A stretch of 64,000 bases of DNA from Candidatus Gastranaerophilales bacterium (GCA_944324385.1 CALUWD010000003.1:44010-108009); one strand, 5' to 3'; counted from the first letter of the stretch, positions 42,352 through 52,052 are shown. A program made the numbers and translations. Notes: a model not told the origin generated them from the letters alone.

Positions 42352-42814
42352 TATAAATATAAAATCGATTTATGATATAAATATTTTTAATTTAAAAGCT
42401 TGTGAGATTGAAGCTATCTTTTTTGACTTAGATTCAACGGTAATGCGCTCTAAAAGCGGAGTTTTTGAAAAAGAAACTCTTGAATTTTTAAATATGCTTA
42501 GAAATCATTTTAAAATAGCGATTATTTCTAATAATAAAAATGTCCAATACATTAAAAAAGCCCAATCTCAAGTAAATTTCCCTGTTATAGGGTTTGCAAA
42601 AAAGCCTGATATAAAAGTGCTTTTAAATACTTGTAAGGAAATGAATGTAAACCCTTGTCACTGTGCTTTTGTCGGTGATAGACCTTTGACTGATATTTTA
42701 TGTGCTAAGCGTGCAGGCATGTTTTCTATTTTGGTTGATTCAATCTCAGCGGATAGTGAGAAAAAAATAGTAAGATTTGTAAGGTTTTTGGAGCGTTTGA
42801 GCATAAAAAAATGA
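42335..42814 (+). CDS. YqeG-family HAD-IIIA phosphatase
   Basis: 159 residues. HAD motif I reads 'FFDLDSTVM' (DxDST, near residue 33), motif II 'AIISNN', motif III Lys in 'GFAKKPD', motif IV 'FVGDRPLTDILCAKRAGM'. This arrangement matches YqeG, sometimes assigned as a phosphatidylglycerophosphate phosphatase (as in plants and cyanobacteria) but usually of unproven substrate in bacteria. Begins inside the U32 gene, so the two are co-translated; their link is unclear. Its stop lies within the following terminator stem. Confidence 0.85.
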   Translation: MRLKPDINIKSIYDINIFNLKACEIEAIFFDLDSTVMRSKSGVFEKETLEFLNMLRNHFKIAIISNNKNVQYIKKAQSQVNFPVIGFAKKPDIKVLLNTCKEMNVNPCHCAFVGDRPLTDILCAKRAGMFSILVDSISADSEKKIVRFVRFLERLSIKK

Positions 42815-42841
42815 AAGGTCAAAGAAGCCTTTCATTTTTTT
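42811..42841 (+). terminator. Rho-independent terminator after yqeG-like gene
   Basis: ATGAAAGG (42811-42818), 9-base loop, CCTTTCAT (42828-42835), then T-run to 42841. The 5' arm overlaps the TGA stop. With A7 upstream it may also act for secG on the minus strand. Confidence 0.85.
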
Positions 42842-42854
42842 ATTGTGCAATAAT

Positions 42855-43079
42855 CTATCTTATTATGCCAAAACCTAAAAGCAATGTTGTTAGAATAAAA
42901 ATCCCACCAACAATGTATGTTACTTTATTCAAGCCCTTTTCAGCACTTTTTTGAGATGAAAAAAGTTGACTTGCCGAACCAATTGAAGCTATACCATCTC
43001 CTTTTGGAGAATGCAAAAGTACAAGCATAATGAGCAAAAGTGCTGAAATTATTTGAATTACATAGAAAAATGTTACCAT
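42855..43079 (-). CDS. secG: Preprotein translocase subunit SecG
   Basis: 74 residues, two membrane helices (about 4-24 and 52-72). Part of the SecYEG export channel. The loop 'LLHSPKGDGIASIGSASQLF' is the conserved SecG segment. AAGGA lies before the ATG with normal spacing. secY is not near, because the ribosomal cluster at 45382-53816 stops before it. Confidence 0.9.
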   Translation of the reverse strand: MVTFFYVIQIISALLLIMLVLLHSPKGDGIASIGSASQLFSSQKSAEKGLNKVTYIVGGIFILTTLLLGFGIIR

Positions 43080-43133
43080 TTGTCAAATCCTTATTTTATA
43101 ATGAGAATTTATACCATAAACAATTTTTTTTGT

Positions 43134-43955
43134 CTAATTAATTGATTGCCAGTAGTCTTTTAAAATTTTACAATCAACTTCTATATTTGGGCTTTCGCAG
43201 ATTATAACCCCTTTGACATCAAAGGTTTTAAAGGCTTTTAGTAAATCTTTATAATTAAAATCACTTTCTTCAAAAATCAAGTGATGTTTTTCGCCTTTTT
43301 GAGAGTACGCAATTCCTGCCATGTGTGCATGAAAATTTTTAAGTGCCTTATCTCCCAGCCCTTTTGCAATTTTTTCAAAAATAGAACAAAATTCATCGTA
43401 AGTGTTGAAAAGTCCGTTTGTACGGGCATGGATATGGGCAAAATCTACACAGGGCAAGACATTTTTATAGTTTTTGCAAAGTTCGATAATTTCATCAATA
43501 TCGCCCCACTGTGTGCCTTTTCCCGTTGTTTCGGGTCTTATCCAGATGTTATTATTTTCTTTTTTAAGAATTTCAACTATTTTGTTGTGCCCCTCAAGAA
43601 TTGTTTTAAAAGTCTTTTCCTTGCTATCACCCATATAAAAGCCGGCATGGTAGACTATTGAGTAAGCTCCAAGCTTGTTTGCCATTCTTGCTGTGTCTAA
43701 AATCCTTGTTACACTAGCCTCTTTCTTTTCTTCTTCCTTTGAATTTAAATTAATGTAATAAGGTCCATGAGAGGTTAAAATTAAATCCTGCTTGTTTTTA
43801 AGCACTATATCTTGAGTTTTTTCGCTCATTCTAACCCCATGGACAAATTCAATTTCAAGACCGTCAAGTTCCATTTCTCTAAGCTTTAAAAAAGCGTCAG
43901 AGTAGTCTTTTGCAACTGTTGGAATGCCTGCTGTCAAAAAATTAAGTTTGTCCAT
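43134..43955 (-). CDS. nfo: Endonuclease IV-like AP endonuclease
   Basis: 273 residues, TIM barrel. Endonuclease IV cuts at abasic sites using three zinc ions. Metal-ligand motifs in order: 'LTSHGPYYINL' (His), 'YHAGFYMG' (His), 'IRPETTGKGTQWGDID' (Glu), 'CVDFAHIHAR' (Asp and His), 'FHAHMAGIAY' (His), 'VIICESPN' (Glu). The sequence resembles the shorter archaeal-like Nfo branch rather than E. coli Nfo. Its ATG overlaps the stop of the fmt-like gene by one base (TAATG), so crcB-fmt-nfo form one operon. Confidence 0.88.
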   Translation of the reverse strand: MDKLNFLTAGIPTVAKDYSDAFLKLREMELDGLEIEFVHGVRMSEKTQDIVLKNKQDLILTSHGPYYINLNSKEEEKKEASVTRILDTARMANKLGAYSIVYHAGFYMGDSKEKTFKTILEGHNKIVEILKKENNNIWIRPETTGKGTQWGDIDEIIELCKNYKNVLPCVDFAHIHARTNGLFNTYDEFCSIFEKIAKGLGDKALKNFHAHMAGIAYSQKGEKHHLIFEESDFNYKDLLKAFKTFDVKGVIICESPNIEVDCKILKDYWQSIN

Positions 43956-44890
43956 TAGTTAAAAATTTCTCCTGCACTTACTCTAAATACTTTTATGAAA
44001 TTTTCTATATCAAAAATTCCCCAACTGCCGCATTGCAAGCATTTTGGGTATATAAACCAGTCTTTTGCTGATATTTCAAGACAATCCCCTTGGGCTTTTG
44101 TTGCAATCCCCTGTTCGATATTGTGATTTTGGAGTTTGTAGTCTGAATATAGAATTCTTACCGGTGCGCCCCTAAAATTCAAAAATGCATTATAAAAAGG
44201 ATTTGCCGCTCTTATTAGTCTTTCTGCCGCTACAACTCCATTGTTTAAATCTATTTTTATGTCATTTTGAATTTTTGGTGCTTTTTTATACTCGCCTTCA
44301 GGCTGTGGTTTTGAACTAATTTTGCCTGTGTCATTATATAAATTCAAGACATTTAAAAGCATATCGCTTATCATGAAATTTGTTCGATTAAAAAGAGTCC
44401 CTATTGTTTCTTTTTCGCTTACTAAAAAACCTTTTTGAGCGATAATTTCGCCTGTGTCAAAATTTTCATCAGCAAAATGCAGTGTTACTCCGCTTGTTTT
44501 TTCGCCATTGTTAATTATATGAAAATAAGGATTTGCACCTCGATACATAGGTAAAAGAGAGGGATGACAGTTAATGTAGCCCGTTTTTGTTGTGTTTAAA
44601 AAGTCCTTGCTTAATTTGTAGTTAAATGAGCAAATGACCCCAATGTCAGCATTTTTTGCCGCTATTTTTTCAATTATATCTTGAGTGTTTGGACTTTTGT
44701 CATAATCAAAAACTTCAAGATTTAAGCTTTTTGCAAAGCTTATAAAATTTTTTGCAGTCGGGTTAAAGTTCGGCGGTGGTATAACCGCTGCAACTTCAAA
44801 GCCGTTTTTTACAATAGAATCAAGGCAAAGAGTCGCCATATCTGGCATGCCGCAAAAAATGATTTTTGTTTTTTTAGAATTGTTTTGCAA
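43955..44890 (-). CDS. Formyltransferase family protein (methionyl-tRNA formyltransferase-like)
   Basis: 311 residues, the length of Fmt. Catalytic Asn and His are present in 'YINCHPSLLPMYRGANP' and the Asp in 'FADENFDTGEII'. Fmt usually reads 'N-x-H-x-SLLPxxRGAAPI'; here 'GANPYFHII' differs, and N-terminal 'FCGMPDMATLCLDSI' matches the Fmt 'FMGTPDFA' style only loosely. A C-terminal Fmt-like domain (about 215-305) is present. It may be the organism's only Fmt or a related formyltransferase for another amine. Starts inside crcB (17-base overlap). Confidence 0.75.
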   Translation of the reverse strand: MQNNSKKTKIIFCGMPDMATLCLDSIVKNGFEVAAVIPPPNFNPTAKNFISFAKSLNLEVFDYDKSPNTQDIIEKIAAKNADIGVICSFNYKLSKDFLNTTKTGYINCHPSLLPMYRGANPYFHIINNGEKTSGVTLHFADENFDTGEIIAQKGFLVSEKETIGTLFNRTNFMISDMLLNVLNLYNDTGKISSKPQPEGEYKKAPKIQNDIKIDLNNGVVAAERLIRAANPFYNAFLNFRGAPVRILYSDYKLQNHNIEQGIATKAQGDCLEISAKDWFIYPKCLQCGSWGIFDIENFIKVFRVSAGEIFN

Positions 44891-45245
44891 CCATTACCCC
44901 CGCAAAAAGTGCACCTAGAGATAAAATTAAACTTAACAATATATATAGCGTTGCTTTTAAAAATTCACCCGCAAAAAACATGTTCCAAACATCGAGCGAA
45001 AAAGTGGAAAATGTTGTTAAACCACCGCAAAAACCTACCGTTAAAAACAGTTTAAATTCGTTTGGCACACTGATTTTTTCCATAAAAAGCAAAAACCCGA
45101 AACCCATAATAAAACTGCCGATTATATTAACACTAAGTGTTCCCAGGGGAAAACATCCGCATAATTTGGAACAGCCTAAACCTGTTAAATAACGAGCCGT
45201 TGCACCGAGTCCTCCGCCTAAAAATATTGCGATAAATTTAAACAT
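44874..45245 (-). CDS. crcB: Fluoride ion channel CrcB/FluC
   Basis: 123 residues, four membrane helices. Forms dimeric fluoride-exporting channels. Family motifs: 'GGGLGATARYLTG' in helix 1, 'LSVNIIGSFIMGF' in helix 2, and 'VGFCGGLTTFSTFS' in helix 3, containing the Phe box and the Na+-binding break. On the minus strand TAATAT (45257-45252) ends six bases before the ATG, leaving no room for a fluoride riboswitch. Confidence 0.93.
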   Translation of the reverse strand: MFKFIAIFLGGGLGATARYLTGLGCSKLCGCFPLGTLSVNIIGSFIMGFGFLLFMEKISVPNEFKLFLTVGFCGGLTTFSTFSLDVWNMFFAGEFLKATLYILLSLILSLGALFAGVMVAKQF

Positions 45246-45251
45246 ATAAAT

Positions 45252-45257
45252 ATATTA
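45252..45257 (-). promoter_or_regulatory. -10 hexamer TAATAT six bases before crcB ATG
   Basis: Minus strand TAATAT, ATTTAT, ATG 45245. No Shine-Dalgarno and no clear -35. Lies in the 136-base gap shared with the divergent ribosomal operon. Confidence 0.45.
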
Positions 45258-45314
45258 ACACAACAAAAGAAATTTGAAGTATTGTAACAAATTTAAAACA
45301 TTAAAAATTTAGTG

Positions 45315-45343
45315 TTGACGAGAAATTTTGTTTGTAATAAGTT
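45315..45343 (+). promoter_or_regulatory. Likely promoter of the S10 ribosomal operon (TTGACG-17-TAAGTT)
   Basis: TTGACG at 45315-45320, 17-bp spacer, TAAGTT at 45338-45343. A start near 45350 would leave a leader of about 30 bases with a Shine-Dalgarno (GTAAGG) before rpsJ, in contrast to the leaderless genes. Confidence 0.45.
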
Positions 45344-45381
45344 TATGAATACTGAAAGAAACTAGAAGAAGTAAGGCAAAT

Positions 45382-45702
45382 ATGACTACAACAGCAAAAA
45401 GACAAAGAATAAGAGTATGCCTGAAAGCTTACGACCATCAGTTAATCGATTTGAGTGCTCAAAAAATCGTTGACACTGCAAAAAGAACTGATGCAAGCGT
45501 ATCAGGCCCAATCCCTCTGCCAACAAAGCGCAGAGTATACTGTGTTCTTCGTTCACCTCACGTAGATAAAAAATCCCGTGAACATTTTGAAATGAGAACA
45601 CACAAGAGAATCATAGACATCTATGATCCAACACAACAAACAACTGAAGAATTAACAAGAATGGACTTGCCATCAGGCGTGGACATCGAAATTAAACTTT
45701 AG
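45382..45702 (+). CDS. rpsJ: 30S ribosomal protein S10 (uS10)
   Basis: 106 residues. Recognised from '[20 protein letters not shown]', '[20 protein letters not shown]' and '[16 protein letters not shown]'. S10 is a head protein of the 30S subunit and, as NusE, part of antitermination complexes. First gene of the cluster, preceded by crcB on the other strand instead of the str genes (rpsL-rpsG-fusA-tuf). A 126-base gap to rplC contains GTTTAAATTAAAC and other short inverted repeats but no obvious terminator. Confidence 0.97.
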   Translation: MTTTAKRQRIRVCLKAYDHQLIDLSAQKIVDTAKRTDASVSGPIPLPTKRRVYCVLRSPHVDKKSREHFEMRTHKRIIDIYDPTQQTTEELTRMDLPSGVDIEIKL

Positions 45703-45828
45703 TTAGAAGCTTTAGCACAATCAAAATTAAATATTGAATGTGATCTGGCAATTAGGCAGAGTTTAAATTAAACAAAGCCAAAAGTGAAACAACCGAGAAC
45801 GCAAGCTCTCACAACAGAAAGGTAGAAA

Positions 45829-46464
45829 ATGACATTAGGTGTTATTGGACAAAAACTTGGAATGACACAAATTTATAACGAGCAAGGACTTTGCATCCCA
45901 GTTACGGTGATAAAAGTTGACCCTGCCGTTGTAACTCAAGTTAAAACTGTTGAAACAGACGGTTACAATGCTATTCAGGTAGGCGTGGTTCCTGCTAAGG
46001 AAAAACATTTAACAAAGGCTCAAATTGGTCATTTCAAAAAGAATAATCTTGAAAACTTCAGACATTTGCAAGAATTCAGAGTAGATAATCCTCAAGATTA
46101 TACTGTTGGTCAAAAAATTGATTTAACGGTCTTATCTGAAGTAGCAAAAGTTGATATTACAGGTAAATCAATAGGTAAAGGTTTTCAAGGTACCGTTAAA
46201 AGACACAACTTCGGCAGAGGACCTATGGCTCATGGTTCTAAAAACCACAGAGAACCCGGTTCTATCGGTGCAGGTACTACTCCCGGTCGTGTAATTAAGG
46301 GTAAGAAAATGGCAGGCAACATGGGCAATCAAAGAGTTACTGTTTCAAAACTTACGGTTGTAAAAGTTGATGCTGATAAAAATCTGTTATTAATCAAGGG
46401 CTCAGTTCCGGGTCCTGAAGGTAAATTGGTCACAGTTAAACCTTCAAGAACAAAATGGAATTAG
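45829..46464 (+). CDS. rplC: 50S ribosomal protein L3 (uL3)
   Basis: 211 residues. 'GVIGQKLGMTQIYNEQGLCI' at the N-terminus and the loop 'FQGTVKRHNFGRGPMAHGSK' that reaches the peptidyl-transferase centre, followed by 'GSIGAGTTPGRVIKGKKMAG'. GAAAGG seven to eight bases before ATG. Order rplC-rplD-rplW-rplB is canonical. Confidence 0.97.
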   Translation: MTLGVIGQKLGMTQIYNEQGLCIPVTVIKVDPAVVTQVKTVETDGYNAIQVGVVPAKEKHLTKAQIGHFKKNNLENFRHLQEFRVDNPQDYTVGQKIDLTVLSEVAKVDITGKSIGKGFQGTVKRHNFGRGPMAHGSKNHREPGSIGAGTTPGRVIKGKKMAGNMGNQRVTVSKLTVVKVDADKNLLLIKGSVPGPEGKLVTVKPSRTKWN

Positions 46465-46473
46465 AGGTATAAG

Positions 46474-47124
46474 ATGACTGAAAATACAAAAACTCAAACA
46501 GTAAAATTATTAAGCACTTCAGGAAGCCAACTTGGCGAATTGAGTCTTGACGGTAAAGTGTTCGGTGTAGAACCAAACATTCATGTTATGCACTTGGCAC
46601 TTAAAAGACAGTTAAATAATGCTCGAAGAGGTACAGCTTGTGCCAAAACAAGAGCAGAAGTTTCAGGTGGCGGTAAAAAACCATGGAAACAAAAAGGCAC
46701 TGGTAGAGCTCGTGCTGGTTCAATCCGTTCACCATTGTTTGCAGGTGGTGGTGTAGTTTTTGGGCCTAAACCAAGAAGCTATGAAACTAATATGCCTCAA
46801 AAAGCAAGAAAACTTGCTCTAAAATCGGCACTTAGCGCAAAATTGGAAGCTATGACAGTAGTAAAAGACTTCTCTGAACTAAAAGAAGTCAAAACAAAAG
46901 CAATGGCTAAAATACTTAAAGATTTAAACGCTACAGGTAAGATTTTAGTTATTGCTGATTTGAAAGCTGAAGAAAATAAAAATCTTGAATTAAGCGCAAG
47001 AAATCTTGCTAACGTTAAGTTGTTATTACCTTCAAACTTAAATGTTAAAGATTTAATTGAAGCAAATAGCTTAATCGTTACAGAAGCTGCAATCAATGAA
47101 ATTACTGAAAGGTTGGCGAAATAA
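46474..47124 (+). CDS. rplD: 50S ribosomal protein L4 (uL4)
   Basis: 216 residues. Extended loop 'GGGKKPWKQKGTGRARAGSI' lines the exit tunnel; globular part follows ('MPQKARKLALKSALSAKL'). In E. coli L4 represses its own operon; no comparable leader is visible here. Stop overlaps the rplW start (TAATG). Confidence 0.97.
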   Translation: MTENTKTQTVKLLSTSGSQLGELSLDGKVFGVEPNIHVMHLALKRQLNNARRGTACAKTRAEVSGGGKKPWKQKGTGRARAGSIRSPLFAGGGVVFGPKPRSYETNMPQKARKLALKSALSAKLEAMTVVKDFSELKEVKTKAMAKILKDLNATGKILVIADLKAEENKNLELSARNLANVKLLLPSNLNVKDLIEANSLIVTEAAINEITERLAK

Positions 47125-47432
47125 TGGCAAACACTAGAACCAACAAAGAAAAATTATACGATATTATAAGAAAGCCCATAATCACAGAAAAATCAATGGC
47201 AAATGTGGCAAATAACGTATACACTTTTGAAGTAGAAAAAACTGCATCAAAAGTTGAGATCGCACAAGCAATTGAACTTGCTTATCCGAATCGCAAAGTT
47301 AAGAAAGTAAGGACTGTATATATGCCCTCTCACCAAAAAAGAATGGGCTTAAAGTTCGGTAGAACACAATCAGGTAAGAAAGCCATCGTTACAATCGTTG
47401 GCGATCCTATTGAAGAATTGACAGGAGTGTAG
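47124..47432 (+). CDS. rplW: 50S ribosomal protein L23 (uL23)
   Basis: 102 residues. 'DIIRKPIITEKSMA' and 'YTFEVEKTASKVEIAQAIE' are standard; exposed at the tunnel exit, where trigger factor and SRP dock. Six bases before rplB. Confidence 0.96.
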   Translation: MANTRTNKEKLYDIIRKPIITEKSMANVANNVYTFEVEKTASKVEIAQAIELAYPNRKVKKVRTVYMPSHQKRMGLKFGRTQSGKKAIVTIVGDPIEELTGV

Positions 47433-47438
47433 ATAACA

Positions 47439-48266
47439 ATGGCAACTCGTAAGATTAATCCAACTTCCCCCGGTCAAAGAGGTATGACAAGAGCAGATTT
47501 TTCTGAAATCACAACAGATACACCAGAAAAATCACTTTTAAAACCTTTAAGAAAAAAAGGCGGAAGAAATAATACAGGTAGAATAACAACAAGACACCAA
47601 GGCGGTGGTCACAAACAAGCTTACCGTGTAATTGATTTCAAAAGAAATAAAGTAGGCGTTGTAGGTTTTGTTAAAACTGTCGAGTATGACCCAAACAGAA
47701 ATGTTAGAATTTCTTTGGTAGTATACGCTGATGGTGAAAAAAGATATATTTTAACACCAGAAAATTTAAATGTTGGTGATACTGTTATTTCAGGTCCTGA
47801 CGCTGATATTAAAGCAGGTAACGCACTACCTTTGGAAGCCATTCCACTAGGTACAATGGTTCACAATATTGAACTCTTCCCTGGACGTGGTGGTAAAATG
47901 GTTCGTTCAGCAGGCATGAGCGCGCAGCTGATGGCAAAAGAAGGCGACTATGTAACTATTAAACTTCCATCTTCTGAAATGAGAATGGTAAGAAAAGAAT
48001 GCTACGCAACTGTTGGTACTTTAGGCAACTCAGAATTTAAAAACTTATCAACAGGTAAAGCTGGCAGAACTCGTTACCTAGGCGTAAGACCTACAGTTCG
48101 TGGTGTTACAATGAACCCTGTTGATCACCCACACGGTGGTGGTGAAGGTAAAACCGGTCCTGGTGGTAATCCTAAAACTCCTTGGGGTCGTCCAGCACTT
48201 GGTCAAAAAACTAGAAACCCAAATAAAGCATCATCTAAATTAATAGTAAGAAGAAGAAAAAAATAA
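47439..48266 (+). CDS. rplB: 50S ribosomal protein L2 (uL2)
   Basis: 275 residues. '[20 protein letters not shown]' near the N-terminus, '[20 protein letters not shown]' with the universally conserved His-rich loop near the peptidyl-transferase centre. Needed for subunit association. Confidence 0.97.
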   Translation: MATRKINPTSPGQRGMTRADFSEITTDTPEKSLLKPLRKKGGRNNTGRITTRHQGGGHKQAYRVIDFKRNKVGVVGFVKTVEYDPNRNVRISLVVYADGEKRYILTPENLNVGDTVISGPDADIKAGNALPLEAIPLGTMVHNIELFPGRGGKMVRSAGMSAQLMAKEGDYVTIKLPSSEMRMVRKECYATVGTLGNSEFKNLSTGKAGRTRYLGVRPTVRGVTMNPVDHPHGGGEGKTGPGGNPKTPWGRPALGQKTRNPNKASSKLIVRRRKK

Positions 48267-48290
48267 AATAAGTAAGGAGAACACGACTAG

Positions 48291-48572
48291 ATGGCTCGTT
48301 CGTTAAAAAAAGGTCCATTTGTACATGAATCTTTAGAAAAGAAAATAAATAAACTAAATGAAACTCAGGAAAAGAAAGTGATTAAAACTTGGTCCAGAGC
48401 ATCTATGATTGTACCTGCTATGTTAGGTCATACAATTGCTGTACATAACGGTAAAACTCATGTTCCCGTATATGTTACAGAACAAATGGTTGGTCACAAA
48501 CTCGGTGAATTTGCAGCTACTCGTTCGTTCAGAGGTCACGCCGGCCAAGATAAAACAGCTAAAAGGAAATAA
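48291..48572 (+). CDS. rpsS: 30S ribosomal protein S19 (uS19)
   Basis: 93 residues. '[18 protein letters not shown]' and '[16 protein letters not shown]' are diagnostic. GGAG about 9 bases before ATG. Confidence 0.97.
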   Translation: MARSLKKGPFVHESLEKKINKLNETQEKKVIKTWSRASMIVPAMLGHTIAVHNGKTHVPVYVTEQMVGHKLGEFAATRSFRGHAGQDKTAKRK

Positions 48573-48601
48573 GTTTTAAATAAACTAAAAGGAATATAAC
48601 A

Positions 48602-48937
48602 ATGCAAGAAGCGACAGCTAAACAAACAAATATAAAAATGACGGCAAGAAAGTTACGCAGAGTAATTAATCTTGTAAGAGGTAAAAACGCTCTTGAAGCT
48701 CAAAAGATGCTAAAATTTATGCCCTATTTTGCGGCAAGAGTTGTTGAAAAGAACCTTAACGCGGCTATTGCAAATGCATCTGAAAAGTTCGGTGCAAAAG
48801 CTGACGTATTAAAAATCTCTGAAATTTTTGCAGACGAGAGCGTTACTTACAAAAGAGTCAGACCTCGTGCTCAAGGCAGAATGTACAAGAGATTTAAAAG
48901 AACATCACATTTAACAGTTAAGTTAACAAGAAACTAG
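48602..48937 (+). CDS. rplV: 50S ribosomal protein L22 (uL22)
   Basis: 111 residues. '[20 protein letters not shown]' and the tunnel hairpin region '[20 protein letters not shown]'. The hairpin loop lies in the exit tunnel. Confidence 0.96.
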   Translation: MQEATAKQTNIKMTARKLRRVINLVRGKNALEAQKMLKFMPYFAARVVEKNLNAAIANASEKFGAKADVLKISEIFADESVTYKRVRPRAQGRMYKRFKRTSHLTVKLTRN

Positions 48938-48947
48938 GAGAAGAACT

Positions 48948-49694
48948 TTGGGACAAAAGACACATCCAACCGGATTTAGAATCGGAATAATTGAACCATG
49001 GGTAAGTACTTGGTTTGCTAATAAAAAGAAATATGCTGAATTTATAGCTGAAGATGCTAAAATCAGAAAGTTTGTTAAAAAGAAATTGTACACAGCAGGT
49101 GTATCAAGAATTAACATTGCAAGAAAAGCGCAGAATGTTAACATTACTGTTGTTACTGCTAAACCCGGTATTGTTGTGGGTAGAGGCGGCCAAGGTATTG
49201 ACGACTTGAGAGTTGCCGTTCAAAACCTTATTAACAACAAGAATGTGTCAATTGATGTAGTTGAAGTTGCAAGAATTGATGTCGATGCTCAACTTGTGGC
49301 TGAAAACATTGCACTTCAATTAGAAAAACGTATTGCATTCAGACGTGCAATGAAACAGGCAATGCAAAGAACAATGCGTGCCGGCGTTCAAGGTATTAAA
49401 GTTATGGTTTCAGGTCGTTTGGGCGGTGCTGAAATTGCTCGTTCAGAATGGGCAAAAGAAGGTAGAATCCCTCTACAAACTCTAAGAGCTGATGTTCAAT
49501 ACGGTTTTGCTGAAGCTGATACCGTAATGGGTAAAATCGGCGTTAAAGTTTGGGTATTTAAAGGTGATTTAATGCCCGGCGAAAAAGCTGACCAAAACAT
49601 TAAAACAAAAAAAGCAACAAATAAAGATAACGCGCGTTTTACTAATAGAAGAAAACGCAATGAAGAAACACAACAAGACAAGGCAGAAGCCTAG
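48948..49694 (+). CDS. rpsC: 30S ribosomal protein S3 (uS3), TTG start
   Basis: 248 residues. '[20 protein letters not shown]', KH domain with '[15 protein letters not shown]', and C-terminal '[20 protein letters not shown]'. The start codon is TTG at 48948: it gives the canonical MGQK N-terminus and AGGAG lies seven bases upstream. A weak start in a highly expressed gene may help balance it against neighbours. Confidence 0.97.
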   Translation: MGQKTHPTGFRIGIIEPWVSTWFANKKKYAEFIAEDAKIRKFVKKKLYTAGVSRINIARKAQNVNITVVTAKPGIVVGRGGQGIDDLRVAVQNLINNKNVSIDVVEVARIDVDAQLVAENIALQLEKRIAFRRAMKQAMQRTMRAGVQGIKVMVSGRLGGAEIARSEWAKEGRIPLQTLRADVQYGFAEADTVMGKIGVKVWVFKGDLMPGEKADQNIKTKKATNKDNARFTNRRKRNEETQQDKAEA

Positions 49695-49722
49695 TTCTTA
49701 AGTAAATAGGAGCAAAATCAAA

Positions 49723-50127
49723 ATGTTAATGCCTAAAAAAACAAAATTCAGAAAAAAAATGAAAGGCAATATGAAAGGGACTGAAACAAGAGGTACAACT
49801 CTTGAGTTTGGTAGCTATGGTTTACAGTCGCTTGAGCCAGCTTGGATTACAAGTAGACAAATAGAAGCTGCACGTCGTGCAATGACAAGACAAATAAAAC
49901 GTGGCGGTAATGTTTGGATTAAAATATTCCCTGACAAACCAATCACTGCAAAACCTGCTGAAACTCGTATGGGTAAAGGCAAGGGCAACCCTGAATATTG
50001 GGTAGCTGTTGTAAAACCTGGCAGAATGCTTTTTGAAATTGAATATTCTGTTAGAGAAGACGCTATCAAGGCTCTTGAGTTAGCAGCGCAAAAGTTGCCT
50101 ATCAAAGTAAGAGTGGTAGAAAAATAG
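49723..50127 (+). CDS. rplP: 50S ribosomal protein L16 (uL16)
   Basis: 134 residues. '[19 protein letters not shown]' start and '[20 protein letters not shown]', '[19 protein letters not shown]'. Sits near the A-site tRNA elbow. Its stop abuts the next gene directly. Confidence 0.97.
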   Translation: MLMPKKTKFRKKMKGNMKGTETRGTTLEFGSYGLQSLEPAWITSRQIEAARRAMTRQIKRGGNVWIKIFPDKPITAKPAETRMGKGKGNPEYWVAVVKPGRMLFEIEYSVREDAIKALELAAQKLPIKVRVVEK

Positions 50128-50136
50128 GTGAATGAA

Positions 50137-50334
50137 ATGAAACTTCAAGAAATAAGAGAAAAAACAGTTTCTGAGCTTAAGGAATTAATTCTAAATTCAA
50201 AAAAAGAATTATTTACATTAAGAATGAAGCATAATAAAATGAACCAACTTGAAAATCCTGCTCAAATTAAACAAACTAAGCGTTTAATTGCAAGATTAAA
50301 AACTGTTCTAAGACAAAAAGAATTAAATGTATAG
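50137..50334 (+). CDS. rpmC: 50S ribosomal protein L29 (uL29)
   Basis: 65 residues from ATG 50137, giving the usual '[18 protein letters not shown]'; AGGTGA lies upstream. A GTG three codons earlier (50128) is the alternative. Two-helix protein at the tunnel exit, partner of L23. Confidence 0.93.
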   Translation: MKLQEIREKTVSELKELILNSKKELFTLRMKHNKMNQLENPAQIKQTKRLIARLKTVLRQKELNV

Positions 50335-50362
50335 GTTATAAAATAACAAAGGAAATAATGAA

Positions 50363-50608
50363 ATGCCCAAGAAAGTTAAACAAGGTACAGTCGTAAGTGA
50401 CAAAATGGATAAAACTGTTGTTGTCCAAGTGGCTGAACATAAAACTCATAAGAAATATAAAAAAGCTATGGTTTTCACAAAAAACTATAAAGTACATGAT
50501 GAAAATAATACTTCTAAAGTCGGCGATGTTGTTACAATCGTTGAATCAAGACCAATTTCTTCTTCAGTAAGATTTACTCTTGATAAAGTGGTCGAAGAAG
50601 CTAAGTAA
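50363..50608 (+). CDS. rpsQ: 30S ribosomal protein S17 (uS17)
   Basis: 81 residues. '[20 protein letters not shown]' and '[20 protein letters not shown]' are diagnostic of this OB-fold primary binder of 16S rRNA. Confidence 0.96.
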   Translation: MPKKVKQGTVVSDKMDKTVVVQVAEHKTHKKYKKAMVFTKNYKVHDENNTSKVGDVVTIVESRPISSSVRFTLDKVVEEAK

Positions 50609-50647
50609 ACTAAAGGGCAGTATTAATATATATAAGGTAATAAAAAG

Positions 50648-51016
50648 ATGATACAACAAGAAACCAGATTACAGGTTGCAGATAACACAGGTGCTAAAGA
50701 ACTTTTAGTTATTCGTGTTATGGGCAGTTCAAATAAAAAATATGCATCGGTTGGCGATGTTGTTGTTGCAACAGTTAAAGTGGCAACTCCAAACATGGCG
50801 GTTAAAAAATCTGATGTAGTAAGTGCAGTAATCGTAAGAACAAAAGCTGATATTAAACGTAACGACGGTTCAGTTATTAGATTTGATGATAATGCTGCAG
50901 TAATAATAAACAAAGATGGCAACCCAAAAGGTACTCGTGTTTTCGGTCCTGTTGCTAGAGAATTAAGAGATAAAAACTATATGAAAATAGTTTCTCTCGC
51001 TCCGGAAGTAATTTAA
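50648..51016 (+). CDS. rplN: 50S ribosomal protein L14 (uL14)
   Basis: 122 residues, exact family length. '[20 protein letters not shown]', '[20 protein letters not shown]' style core and '[20 protein letters not shown]'. Forms an inter-subunit bridge. Confidence 0.97.
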   Translation: MIQQETRLQVADNTGAKELLVIRVMGSSNKKYASVGDVVVATVKVATPNMAVKKSDVVSAVIVRTKADIKRNDGSVIRFDDNAAVIINKDGNPKGTRVFGPVARELRDKNYMKIVSLAPEVI

Positions 51017-51047
51017 CGGTAATTAATTAATAATAGGAAATATAAAA

Positions 51048-51395
51048 ATGTCAAAAACCAATTCAGATAAAAAAACTTCAATTCACACAAAAGTTGGTGA
51101 TAGAGTTGTTGTTACATCAGGAAAAGACAAAGGCAAAATGGGCAACATTAAAGAAGTTATCACAAAAGACGGCACAGTGCTTGTTGAAGGTGTTAACATT
51201 GTAACTAAAGCTCAAAAAGCAAACCCAATGGCTGGCATTCAGGGTGGTTTAAATAAAATTGAAGCGCCACTGAATGCTTCCAAAGTTATGGTGGTTTGCC
51301 CCTCTTGTGAAAAAGCAACAAGAATCAAACACGAAGTAAAAGATGGTAAAAAAGTTCGTGTTTGCAAAAAATGTAACGAAACAATTGATGTATAG
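51048..51395 (+). CDS. rplX: 50S ribosomal protein L24 (uL24)
   Basis: 115 residues. KOW motif 'GDRVVVTSGKDKGKMGNIKE', 'VLVEGVNIVTKAQKA', and a C-terminal CxxC pair region ('VVCPSCEKATRI', 'VRVCKKCNETIDV') giving a zinc ribbon as in many bacterial L24. Assembly initiator of the 50S. Confidence 0.96.
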   Translation: MSKTNSDKKTSIHTKVGDRVVVTSGKDKGKMGNIKEVITKDGTVLVEGVNIVTKAQKANPMAGIQGGLNKIEAPLNASKVMVVCPSCEKATRIKHEVKDGKKVRVCKKCNETIDV

Positions 51396-51396
51396 A

Positions 51397-51450
51397 CCGC
51401 ATTAAGCGGGGCATTGAGGTTTGACAGGCTATTTTTAAGCAGAACCTCAA
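51397..51450 (+). promoter_or_regulatory. Two tandem hairpins between rplX and rplE
   Basis: CCGC-ATTAA-GCGG (51397-51409) and TTGAGGTT (51414-51421) with AACCTCAA (51443-51450, 21-base loop). No T-run, so not a simple terminator. Could be an mRNA processing or regulatory structure within the operon. Confidence 0.45.
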
Positions 51451-51472
51451 AGGCTAAGTAAAGGAAAAAGAA

Positions 51473-52027
51473 ATGTCAAAAACTCTTACAAGAAACTTAA
51501 AAGATAAATACAATGAAGAAGTTCGTGCAAAACTAAAAGAAGAATTTAAATATGCAAACGATCTTCAAATTCCTAAATTAAGCAAAATCGTCATCAACAT
51601 GGGTGTTGGCGAAGCTTGCCACAACTCAAAATTAGCTGAAACTATTGTTAATCAATTGACTAAAATTGCAGGTCAAAAAGCAGTAGTTACAAAAGCTAAA
51701 AAATCAATTTCTGCTTTTAAATTAAGAGAAGGCATGCCTGTTGGTTCTATGGTAACTCTTCGTGGCGATAGAATGTACGACTTTCTTCAAAAATTAATCT
51801 GCGTTGTACTTCCAAGGATTCGTGACTTTAGGGGTATTTCTAAAAATTCTTTTGATGGTCGTGGTAACTATACTTTTGGTTTAAAAGAACAGGCTTTATT
51901 CCCTGAAATTCACTATGAAGAAGTGGATGTTGTTAAGGGTATGAATATTTCAATAATTACAACAGCAACTACTGATGAAGAAGCAAGAAGCTTGCTTGCA
52001 GCATTAGGTATGCCGTTTAAAAAATAA
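51473..52027 (+). CDS. rplE: 50S ribosomal protein L5 (uL5)
   Basis: 184 residues. '[20 protein letters not shown]', '[20 protein letters not shown]', '[20 protein letters not shown]'. Binds 5S rRNA in the central protuberance. Confidence 0.97.
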   Translation: MSKTLTRNLKDKYNEEVRAKLKEEFKYANDLQIPKLSKIVINMGVGEACHNSKLAETIVNQLTKIAGQKAVVTKAKKSISAFKLREGMPVGSMVTLRGDRMYDFLQKLICVVLPRIRDFRGISKNSFDGRGNYTFGLKEQALFPEIHYEEVDVVKGMNISIITTATTDEEARSLLAALGMPFKK

Positions 52028-52052
52028 GTAAACAACAGGAGAAAATAAAAAA

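Noticed and set aside
45246..45381. Fluoride riboswitch before crcB
   Set aside because: The likely -10 is six bases from the ATG, so there is no 5' UTR, and I saw no matching fold.
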